A model generated the notes under the pieces. It saw only the letters and a program-made list of their open reading frames with translations, ran no database searches and was not told the DNA's origin. From assembly GCA_964371695.1 (NCBI GenBank), contig CAYJOG010000132.1:1-7452 (forward strand): a stretch of DNA of 7,452 nucleotides, written 5' to 3'. The translations under genes and the position numbers were made by a program. The DNA comes from CAYJOG01 sp964371695 [NCBI: uncultured bacterium]. GTDB taxonomy: Bacteria > CAYJOG01. The stretch's first letter is position 1; each line of letters begins with the position of its first letter. Of the stretch, positions 1-5,726 are shown piece by piece.

Positions 1-25
1 TTTGCCTGCGCCGCGCCGGGCCGCA

Positions 26-44
26 GCCGTTCACGACGAACGGC
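26..44. repeat. Short perfect inverted repeat (7-bp arms, 5-base loop)
   Basis: The arms GCCGTTC (26-32) and GAACGGC (38-44) are exact reverse complements around the loop ACGAC. No T-tract follows on either strand, so an intrinsic terminator is not indicated. A competing pairing exists between CTGCG (6-10) and CGCAG (22-26), so the edge is generally self-complementary. If 1-64 is the end of a coding region, this may be chance in GC-rich sequence. Confidence 0.4.
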
Positions 45-57
45 AAGGCCAATCAAT

Positions 58-93
58 CCAATGAACATTCCTGCTGTTTTGAATGTTCATTGG
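58..93. repeat. Perfect 13-bp inverted repeat, AT-rich, downstream of the secreted-protein gene
   Basis: CCAATGAACATTC (58-70) and GAATGTTCATTGG (81-93) are exact reverse complements separated by the 10-base loop CTGCTGTTTT. The hairpin begins 17 bases past the stop codon of the minus-strand gene ending at 111. Its base composition is far more AT-rich than the surrounding sequence. On the plus strand it is followed by TATTATT, and on the minus strand by ATTGATTGG. Neither is a classical U-run, so this is a weak bidirectional terminator, an mRNA 3'-end stabiliser, or a binding site for a dimeric protein. A plus-strand frame open from position 2 stops at 62-64, inside the left arm, which would fit a terminator shared by convergent genes. 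That neighbour is too short here to verify. Confidence 0.75.
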
Positions 94-110
94 TATTATT
101 ACGTCCACGT

Positions 111-995
111 CTACTCCGAAAATGCTCTAAAGCCCATGCCCAGGTTCAACATGCCGCGCCACCAGCGGCCCACCGGCAAAAACCCCGCCTCGGCCAGGGG
201 CAGACGGCCCCCAGCGGCAGGCAACAGCGCGCCCACGCTGGCCCTGGGCTTGAGCAGCGCGGCGGATCTGGCCCGGAGTTTCTCGCGGTTGGTTTCTTCT
301 TCGGCCCCCGCAAACGAAACAGGTTTCAGCAGGTCCGCCGAGGCGAGGCCGCCGGGGCCGGGTTCGCCGGCGTTGAGCGCGCCGGGCAGGCGAAATTCAT
401 AAAGCACATAAGGCTCGCGCCACAGGCCCCACAACTGCGGGTGCAGCCAGGCGAACGACACCTCGCCCCAGCGGAACACCCTGGCTCCCTGGGCCTGTTT
501 CAGCGACACCCACGGCTCTTTGCGCGCCGCCGCCCAGAACCCCCCGCCCGTGGCGTGAATGGCGCTCCAGTGATAATCGCCGCTGTCGAGCGCCACGGCG
601 AACATCACCAGAAAGCGGTCTTTTTTGCCGTCGAACGACACCCCCTGATAACACGTCCGCCCCGCCGCCGCGCTGTGGAACCCCCGCCGGTTTTTGGCAA
701 AGGCGGCCCGCAGCCCCTGGGCGGCTTTTTGCACCGAGGCGTCCACACCAACGTTGGCGCTGCCCAGAATGGTGCCGAACACATAGTGCTGGCCCTTGGC
801 GGCCTGATACCACCCCTTGGCGAAACAAGGCCCCCGCTGGGCCGCCTGGGCCTGTGCCCCAAGGGGCGAAAGCCCCAGCGCCAGCGACAGCAATAAACCC
901 AGCCCGGCCACAAGCACGCCCATCCGCCGCCCCAACGCCGCCGTTTTGGGCAAAGCGGTGCAGTCGCTAAAAAATGGCGAGGGTTCTATTTTCAT
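111..995 (-). CDS. Secreted protein of unknown function
   Basis: I do not recognise this 294-residue protein. The chosen start gives a signal peptide: a 24-residue n-region ending in Arg23-Arg24, a hydrophobic core at about 25-43, and Ala-Gln-Ala cleavage options after residue 49 or 51. The mature part (about 245 residues) should therefore be periplasmic or extracellular. It is rich in Trp, Gly, Ala and aromatic residues and holds only two cysteines, Cys57 and Cys115, which could form a disulfide. No catalytic motif, lipobox or transmembrane helix is evident after the signal, although a Trp/Gly-rich segment lies near the C-terminus (270-290). The frame is open back to 1280, but that extension overlaps the radical SAM gene and would bury the signal peptide, so I reject it. 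An internal ATG at 923 is possible, but it removes the Arg pair that gives the signal its positive n-region. The twin Arg does not match a full Tat consensus. The gene lies 65 bases after the radical SAM gene and may be co-transcribed with it or use the promoter-like site at 1023-1051. Confidence 0.72.
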   Translation of the reverse strand: MKIEPSPFFSDCTALPKTAALGRRMGVLVAGLGLLLSLALGLSPLGAQAQAAQRGPCFAKGWYQAAKGQHYVFGTILGSANVGVDASVQKAAQGLRAAFAKNRRGFHSAAAGRTCYQGVSFDGKKDRFLVMFAVALDSGDYHWSAIHATGGGFWAAARKEPWVSLKQAQGARVFRWGEVSFAWLHPQLWGLWREPYVLYEFRLPGALNAGEPGPGGLASADLLKPVSFAGAEEETNREKLRARSAALLKPRASVGALLPAAGGRLPLAEAGFLPVGRWWRGMLNLGMGFRAFSE

Positions 996-1022
996 CGTGT
1001 CTGGTTGTGGTTTCCCAACATA

Positions 1023-1051
1023 ATTATTGGTGGTGTCGGCCAATTCGTCAG
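1023..1051 (-). promoter_or_regulatory. Candidate sigma70-type promoter for the secreted-protein gene
   Basis: Reading the minus strand, CTGACG (1051-1046; four of six matches to TTGACA) is followed after exactly 17 bases by AATAAT (1028-1023; five of six matches to TATAAT). Transcription would begin near 1016, giving a leader of about 20 bases before the ATG at 995. That leader contains the weak Shine-Dalgarno-like GGGAAA. The site sits in the 65-base gap after the radical SAM stop, in a locally AT-rich patch. The match could be chance. Confidence 0.35.
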
Positions 1052-1060
1052 GGGGTAAAT

Positions 1061-2656
1061 TCAGGCTGTGGCCACGGGCGTTTTTTCGGTCCCCGGCAGG
1101 CCCGCCTGCCACGGCACCACCTTGAGCTGGCGCAACCGGCGCTGGCCCCTTATGAGTTTGGCCAGGCGGCCTTCGTCGCCCCGGTTGCCCACCACCGCCC
1201 ACAGGTCGCGCCACAGGCGGGCCGGATAACGCAGGTAACTCACGGCGAAAAAACTCAGCAGGCAAAACACCACAAACCACCGCAGGCCCCTGTCGCCCAG
1301 CACGTCGCTGTAAGACGCATTCCTGCCGATGGCGAACCAGTGGTAGATGTCGTCATATTTCGCGTCGCCCGCCTTGATGCGCCCTTTGGCCAGCAGGTGG
1401 TGATATTCCTCGGTGCCGGGCAGGGGCACAAAACTGTGCACGCTCATTTCGCGGAACCCCAGCCACGCGGCCTTGAGCACCAGTTTGTAACTGTTTATCA
1501 GGCTCTGGCGCGTTTCACAGGGAAACCCCACCATCACAAAACCCCCCACCCGAATGCCCGCCCTGAGCGCCGCCTGGCCCGCCACAAACTGGGCCTTTGT
1601 GTTCACCCGTTTCTTCACGGCATCCAGCACGGCGGCGTCGCCCGACTCAAAAGGCAAGGCGAAGTTGCTGCACCCGGCCCGCGCCATAGCCTGGGCGGTT
1701 TCTTCGTCGATGGCCTCGCTGCGGGTGCCGGTGGGGAACTGCCAGGTGCATTTCAGCCCCGCCTTGTGGATTTCCTGGCAAAAGTCCAGCACCCAGCGTT
1801 TGCGCAGCACGGCGGTGAGGTCCTGAAACTGAAAATCCACCGCGCCGTAATCTCGCTGGTAACCGGCCATTTCGGCCACCACCTGGGCGGGGTCGCGGGC
1901 CACCCATTTGGTGGTCCACATGTTGGGGCTGGTGCAGAAGGTGCATTGATAGGGGCAGCCCCGCGTGGCCAGGATGGGCATGTAATGGCCGTGCCAGGCC
2001 CCGGTGCCGCAGCGCTGGGCAAAATAATTATCGAGGGGAATGCCGCGCCAGTCGGGCGGGGGAATGTCGTCTACCGATTTCACCCGCGCCCGCCGCCCCT
2101 CGTTCTGCAGCGCGCCGGTTTCGTCCCTCCAGCACAGGCCCGGCAGGCCCCGCAGCAGGCCACCGGCCACCGCCTCGGCGGGGTCGGCCTGTGCCCCCAG
2201 CAGGCCAAACAGGGCCTGGGCGGTTTCTTCGCCCTCGCCCGTCACCACCACCTGCACGGGTGATTCCGCAAACACCGTTTCGGTCATGGCGGTGGCGTGT
2301 TCCCCCCCCAGCACCAGCAGCAGATCGGGCCGGTGCTGGTGCAGCGCCGCCAAAAGCTCGCGCATCAGGGGCCAGGTGCTGGAGAACATGCAGGTGACGC
2401 CCAGCACCTTGAGAGAGGGGGGCAGGCGCGTGAGGATTTCGCCAAAGGTGAGGCCCCGGTAATCCCGGCCATCCAGCGCCCAGCGTTGGTCCAGCCCCTC
2501 GCCCAGGGCGTCCACCATCAATGGCTCCAGACCCACGGCCCGCAGCGAAGAAGACAGATAGGCCATCCACAGGGGCGGCATGGCGTTGCCGCTGCCGGGG
2601 TTGTGGGGCGAAATGCGAAACGGCGGATTCAGCAGCGCCACCGTGGGAGAAGACAT
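1061..2656 (-). CDS. B12-binding-domain radical SAM enzyme
   Basis: This is a 531-residue cytosolic enzyme predicted to cleave S-adenosylmethionine reductively at a [4Fe-4S] cluster, with a cobalamin probably bound by the N-terminal domain. The N-terminal part (about 5-150) has the Rossmann-like B12-binding pattern: LLNPP at 8-12, VDALGEG at 48-54, LGGEH at 116-120 and TGEGEET at 139-145. The usual cobalt-ligating His of a DxHxxG motif is not visible; D49-A50-L51-G52 stands in that place. The radical SAM core starts at about 227, with the cluster ligands Cys234, Cys238 and Cys241 in GCPYQCTFC. Further core strands contain FQFQD (275-279), PFESGD (335-340) and GFVMVGFP (372-379). The C-terminal part has a hydrophobic stretch at about 459-475 followed by a basic tail, which may hold the enzyme at the membrane. 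An in-frame stop lies only three codons upstream, so the ATG at 2656 is the first possible start, although its Shine-Dalgarno (CAGG) is weak. Relatives include methyltransferases and ring-forming enzymes; the substrate cannot be told from sequence. Confidence 0.92.
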   Translation of the reverse strand: MSSPTVALLNPPFRISPHNPGSGNAMPPLWMAYLSSSLRAVGLEPLMVDALGEGLDQRWALDGRDYRGLTFGEILTRLPPSLKVLGVTCMFSSTWPLMRELLAALHQHRPDLLLVLGGEHATAMTETVFAESPVQVVVTGEGEETAQALFGLLGAQADPAEAVAGGLLRGLPGLCWRDETGALQNEGRRARVKSVDDIPPPDWRGIPLDNYFAQRCGTGAWHGHYMPILATRGCPYQCTFCTSPNMWTTKWVARDPAQVVAEMAGYQRDYGAVDFQFQDLTAVLRKRWVLDFCQEIHKAGLKCTWQFPTGTRSEAIDEETAQAMARAGCSNFALPFESGDAAVLDAVKKRVNTKAQFVAGQAALRAGIRVGGFVMVGFPCETRQSLINSYKLVLKAAWLGFREMSVHSFVPLPGTEEYHHLLAKGRIKAGDAKYDDIYHWFAIGRNASYSDVLGDRGLRWFVVFCLLSFFAVSYLRYPARLWRDLWAVVGNRGDEGRLAKLIRGQRRLRQLKVVPWQAGLPGTEKTPVATA

Positions 2657-2700
2657 GGCCTGATTTTAACGCGGCCACGACAAAACCGGCGGCGGGAAGG

Positions 2701-2729
2701 AAAAAAGGGAAGTCGGCGGTTGGCCGCCG
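2701..2729 (-). terminator. Candidate terminator after the cyclic-nucleotide-binding gene
   Basis: On the minus strand, starting eight bases after the TAA stop, CGGCGG (2729-2724) pairs with CCGCCG (2719-2714) around a four-base loop. Six Ts follow (2706-2701) after a seven-base spacer. The spacer is longer than in a textbook intrinsic terminator. An alternative longer fold uses the same left arm: CCGGCGG (2730-2724) pairs with CCGCCGG (2692-2686), directly followed by TTTT (2685-2682). On the plus strand the short hairpin is followed by GGGG and TTTTT, so it could also stop antisense transcription. It lies in the only wide gap (80 bases) between the four-gene cluster and the radical SAM gene. 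Confidence 0.45.
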
Positions 2730-2736
2730 GGGGTTT

Positions 2737-3261
2737 TTATTTCCCCACGCCGCTGCCCTGTTCGATTTCGCCCACCAGGGCCTCGAACAGCACCATCATG
2801 TCCTGGTTGGCGCGGCGCAGGCGCTGGGAGAGAATGTTGCCCAGCCTGCGGGTGATCTCCAGCCCCACGTCGGGCATTTCGTTGCCCAGCTTGAGGAAGT
2901 TCTCGCGGTTGAGCGACAGGCAGGTGCAGGCGGTTTCGGCCAGCACGGTGGCGCTGCGCTTGTCGGCGTCCAGCAGGGCCAGTTCACCAAAAAAGATGGT
3001 GTTTTTTTCGTTGCTGGAAAGCCGCACCAGGGTGTATTGCTCGTCGGCCATGGTGCGTTTGAGAATCACCACGGTGCCCGATTGCAGAATCATCAGTTCG
3101 TCGCCCTGCTCGCCCTCTTTGATGATGGTGTCGCCCGCTGCGTAATGGTGGGCCACAAGGTCTTTGGCGATGCGCATGAGCACGGCGGGGTTTTCCTTGA
3201 GGAAATCCAGCAGGGACACCGTGGACAGAAGCTGAATGGTTTTGTCATCAAGGCTGAGCAT
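2737..3261 (-). CDS. Stand-alone cyclic-nucleotide-binding domain protein
   Basis: This 174-residue soluble protein is essentially one CNB (Crp/PKA-type) domain. An N-terminal helical segment (1-38) leads into the beta-barrel (about 39-117), which has the typical GDTIIKEGEQGDELMIL turn pattern at 43-59. The phosphate-binding cassette is at 91-105: FGELALL followed by KRSAT, with the ribose-contacting Glu93 and phosphate-contacting Arg102 both present. Cyclic nucleotide binding, cAMP or cGMP, is therefore plausible. A C-terminal helical region follows (about 128-165). There is no DNA-binding helix-turn-helix and the chain is shorter than Crp family regulators (about 210 residues), so it is not a typical transcription factor. 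The Shine-Dalgarno AGGGG (3272-3268) lies six bases before the ATG and supports this start. The gene follows the potassium channel by 42 bases; ligand-gated channels such as MloK1 carry this domain fused, so it may serve the channel as a separate subunit. Action on another partner remains possible. Confidence 0.9.
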   Translation of the reverse strand: MLSLDDKTIQLLSTVSLLDFLKENPAVLMRIAKDLVAHHYAAGDTIIKEGEQGDELMILQSGTVVILKRTMADEQYTLVRLSSNEKNTIFFGELALLDADKRSATVLAETACTCLSLNRENFLKLGNEMPDVGLEITRRLGNILSQRLRRANQDMMVLFEALVGEIEQGSGVGK

Positions 3262-3276
3262 GAGACACCCCTGGAC

Positions 3277-3301
3277 GGCGGCAGACCAACGAAAAGCCGC
3301 C
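3277..3301 (-). repeat. Inter-gene hairpin between channel and CNB genes
   Basis: On the minus strand GGCGGC (3301-3296) and GCCGCC (3282-3277) are exact complements around a 13-base loop. It begins two bases after the channel stop codon and ends four bases before the AGGGG ribosome-binding site of the CNB gene. No U-run follows, so it is unlikely to terminate. It could protect or process the transcript or lower CNB translation. A six-pair GC stem can also arise by chance in this genome. Confidence 0.4.
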
Positions 3302-3303
3302 TG

Positions 3304-4572
3304 TCAGGCCCCCCTCTCTCCCGGCTTGGCGTGCCGAAAAACAACGATGGCGCTGCTGTGGCTGGGCACGACATAATCGGGGCCTGGGTTGATGATTGGG
3401 CGGTTGGGCACCATCTGCTTGACGATTTGCAGATTCCGCACCAGCTTGCTGATGTCCGGTTCCTTTTGGGCCTCGCGCAGCGCTTCGCTTTTTCGGTGGT
3501 AGACATTGCCCACGTTTTCGAGGATGCCGATCAGCAGGTGGCCTTCGTTGTCGTGCATAAAAGTCATCAGATCCCGAAATGGCCTGTCCACGAATTCCTG
3601 GGGATAAGGGATCACTTTCAGTCCCACATGATTCACGTCAATGAGATCGCGGATGACCTGACTCACGCCTGAGCCGGTGGAAGCGTTGGCCAGCAGTGTG
3701 CGGCTGTAGGCCTGCGACATGATGATTTCATCCGCCCCGGAAAGCCGCAGGTGTTTTTCCAGCTTTTCGTCCAGCAGTTCGGCGCAGATGTAAAGATCCC
3801 GGCTCAGGTTGCGCAGCGACAACACCGCCGTCAGTGTTCGGCTGTCGATTTCCTGCGCGGTGGCGCTGGGGTTGGGCATGTCGGCAAACACCAGCGCGGT
3901 TTTGGCGCGGCCTGCGTCGGCTCTGGCCAGAACCTGATCATCGTTGAATTCCCCGTGGACAAAATTGACGCCCTTGAGCCGGGGAATGGATCGGACGCTG
4001 TCCATCACGGCGGGGTCTGCGTTATGCACCAGCACAACCTGTTCGGGCAGCAGGCCGTGGTTGAGCTGCAGGATGTTTTCCAGGATGGTGGCCATCTCCG
4101 GCTTGTAACCACAAATAAGATAATGTTCCTGCATGCGATAACTCATGAGTCCCTTGCTCTCGCGCACGGTCTGCTCCACCAGGTAAGACGCGATGTTGGC
4201 CGTTATGGTACTTACGCTGACCACGCCTACAAACATCAGGCACATGGCCAGGATGCGCCCCGGCGAAGAACGGGGGGTGATGTCACCATAACCAGTGCCT
4301 GTCACCGTGGTGACGGTGTAATAAATCGTATCGATGGAATTGTGAAAAAGGGAATCCTTGCCGCCAACTTCCACCTGCAGAACCAGGATTCCGATGACAA
4401 ACCAGAGGCTGACAAAAATGATGGGAAACTTGAATTTCGGATTTTTCCAGACCAGGCGCACTGGCCGGAACAGCAGACGGTCCAGATGTTGAACCGTCTG
4501 TTCACTGGGCGTGACAGCCCTCAGAGCGGCCTTCAGCCTTGCCTTGAACTGGCGGGTTCTTTCCTGGAGCAT
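3304..4572 (-). CDS. Two-helix potassium channel with RCK (TrkA-N) domain
   Basis: This 422-residue inner-membrane ion channel subunit resembles MthK/Kch-type channels, which assemble as tetramers. A basic N-terminal cytosolic stretch (1-48) is followed by TM1 (about 50-68), a pore helix (80-91), the selectivity filter TGTGYGD (91-97) and TM2 (about 107-132) with a possible gating Gly116. The GYG core indicates K+ selectivity, although Gly92 takes the place usually held by Thr in TTVGYGD. The RCK Rossmann domain starts at about 149 (HYLICGY) and includes VHGEFND (205-211), RADAGRAKTALVFAD (217-231) and SGADEII (278-284). A C-terminal RCK_C-like region follows (about 315-412). The expected GxGxxG nucleotide loop reads GYKPEM, so classical NAD binding is doubtful. 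The frame is open to 4761, but that part overlaps the PII gene in another frame and is not channel-like. The ATG at 4572 gives the expected short basic N-terminus and lies 41 bases after the PII stop, though its Shine-Dalgarno is poor. Position in the cluster suggests regulation linked to the PII-like and CNB proteins. Confidence 0.93.
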   Translation of the reverse strand: MLQERTRQFKARLKAALRAVTPSEQTVQHLDRLLFRPVRLVWKNPKFKFPIIFVSLWFVIGILVLQVEVGGKDSLFHNSIDTIYYTVTTVTGTGYGDITPRSSPGRILAMCLMFVGVVSVSTITANIASYLVEQTVRESKGLMSYRMQEHYLICGYKPEMATILENILQLNHGLLPEQVVLVHNADPAVMDSVRSIPRLKGVNFVHGEFNDDQVLARADAGRAKTALVFADMPNPSATAQEIDSRTLTAVLSLRNLSRDLYICAELLDEKLEKHLRLSGADEIIMSQAYSRTLLANASTGSGVSQVIRDLIDVNHVGLKVIPYPQEFVDRPFRDLMTFMHDNEGHLLIGILENVGNVYHRKSEALREAQKEPDISKLVRNLQIVKQMVPNRPIINPGPDYVVPSHSSAIVVFRHAKPGERGA

Positions 4573-4613
4573 GACATGAGAATACAACGTCCCCGGAGGG
4601 AGGCAGAAGGGCG

Positions 4614-5726
4614 TCAGCCTTTTTTGGGCGGCAGATAGGTGCAGGCCTTGGGCGCGGGACGGGAAAGGACAAGGCCGTGGGCCTCGTCGCCAAAGGCTCC
4701 GGCGTTTTTCAGAGCCTCCACCAGGGTGGGAATCTGGGCGTCGCCCACAATCATGCTGCACGTTTCGCGGGCCTTGGCAGGGCCTTTTTCGTCTTTTTCA
4801 AAGCTGTGATATTTCACGTTGCTGATGGTGGCCCCCGCTGCGCCCACCGCCATGGCGGCGGTCACCAGGTCCTGCCCCTTGCCCTCGTCGCAGACAAGCA
4901 GCAGTTCCTTCAGGCCGGTGAGATAATTTCGCTCCGGGCCTTGATCCGCCACATAGGTGTGGCGTCGCCACTCGGTGCCGCCCTTCAGTTCGTCCAGCGT
5001 GGCCACAATCTGGTCCATGCTGGCGCCATGGGCGCCCAGGCCACGGCTGATGCCCATGTTCAGCACACCATTGTGAATCGGGAATAAATAGATAAACCCT
5101 TTGCCGGGCTGGTCCAGATGGCCTGCGTCAATGAGTTTGTCCATGACATCCTCGGCGTCGGGCCGTGAGCAGGCCAGGGTGATCACTTCTTTCTCGGCGG
5201 GAATGGTGATGCGCAAAAGACCCACTTTGTCCCGCACACCGGTGCCCACGCCATAGGTCACGCCAGGGGCGCAATGGCCCAGTTCCAGGGCTGCTTTGGC
5301 AATGCCCGGACCTTGACCGCGCTGCACAATGCAGCAGATGCCCATCAGGGAGTCTTCGCCAGAGGGTTCTCCGCCTTCTGCGCTGGCGTTTTCTGCGCAG
5401 GCCGGGTGACCCTCCACCCAGTCCATGGTTTCAGACCACGCCATGCCCCTGCCGGGCACGGACAGGTTGGCGGTGTCGATGACCAGATCCAGCACCTTGC
5501 GTTCCCAGGCGGGGCTGGTGAGGATTTGCAGCACGTTCACCGGGTCATCGGCCAGGGCAACCCCCTTGCTCAAACCAAAAAGCACCTTTTTTTCTTCAAG
5601 GGCGTTGGACCGGCCCTGGGCCACCAGCAGGTTTTTGACACCAGCCTTGCTCAGGGCGTCCAGCACGTCTTTGGCCGCAGACTGGACCACGAAGGCGGTA
5701 ATGCGAGAAATGTGTCGCTGACTCAT
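4614..5726 (-). CDS. Triple PII-like (GlnB-fold) regulatory protein
   Basis: This 370-residue cytosolic protein appears to contain three PII-like modules, at about 8-103, 127-222 and 272-365. Each shows the same order: a first strand (AFVV, CCIV, LLLV), a helix ending in a Gly/Ala turn, a short T-loop-like region, a second core strand (VNVLQIL, EVITLAC, TCSMIVG), a second helix and a closing Gly-rich stretch. The middle module keeps the family pattern best (GVGTG at 159-163, PAEKEVI at 176-182, PGKGFIY at 207-213). The first has PGRGMAW at 91-97, and the third is the most divergent at its end. Classical GlnB/GlnK is about 112 residues and trimeric, so one chain could fold as a pseudo-trimer. 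PII-like proteins typically bind nucleotides or other small ligands and control a membrane transporter. The ATG abuts the TAA of the DUF1538 gene, and its Shine-Dalgarno-like GGGGG (5739-5735) is inside that gene, indicating translational coupling. The obvious partner is the DUF1538 protein. Ligand and target are not shown by sequence. Confidence 0.85.
   Translation of the reverse strand: MSQRHISRITAFVVQSAAKDVLDALSKAGVKNLLVAQGRSNALEEKKVLFGLSKGVALADDPVNVLQILTSPAWERKVLDLVIDTANLSVPGRGMAWSETMDWVEGHPACAENASAEGGEPSGEDSLMGICCIVQRGQGPGIAKAALELGHCAPGVTYGVGTGVRDKVGLLRITIPAEKEVITLACSRPDAEDVMDKLIDAGHLDQPGKGFIYLFPIHNGVLNMGISRGLGAHGASMDQIVATLDELKGGTEWRRHTYVADQGPERNYLTGLKELLLVCDEGKGQDLVTAAMAVGAAGATISNVKYHSFEKDEKGPAKARETCSMIVGDAQIPTLVEALKNAGAFGDEAHGLVLSRPAPKACTYLPPKKG

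Noticed and set aside
1-64. End of a neighbouring gene, for example a plus-strand frame from position 2 stopping at 62-64, or a minus-strand frame
   Set aside because: Several frames are open over this short stretch and none shows a recognisable motif, so strand and identity cannot be chosen.
58-93. LexA-type operator because of GAAC and GTTC cores
   Set aside because: The spacing between GAAC and GTTC is 18 bases and does not fit the known LexA box spacings, and there is no start codon of a damage-response gene beside it.
90-896. Plus-strand open frame of 268 codons
   Set aside because: It is antisense to the secreted-protein gene, has an Arg/Pro/His-rich composition and no signal or domain. 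The minus-strand reading shows a good signal peptide.
996-1280. N-terminal extension of the secreted-protein frame
   Set aside because: It would overlap the radical SAM coding region, is Pro/Gly/Arg-rich, and would place the signal peptide about 115 residues into the chain.
974-2263. Long plus-strand open frame of 429 codons
   Set aside because: It is antisense to the radical SAM gene, whose Cys motif and B12 pattern are unmistakable. Its protein is rich in His, Gln, Pro and Gly, as expected from the reverse of a GC-rich gene.
2657-2700. Promoter for the radical SAM gene with TAAAAT as -10
   Set aside because: No acceptable -35 lies at 16-18 bases upstream, and the start site would fall almost on the ATG.
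2521-3672. Plus-strand open frame of 383 codons
   Set aside because: It runs across three minus-strand genes and the terminator-like gap, with shadow-like composition.
4573-4761. N-terminal extension of the channel frame
   Set aside because: It overlaps the PII-like gene in another frame and adds a low-complexity Arg/Pro/Ser-rich stretch not seen in this channel type.
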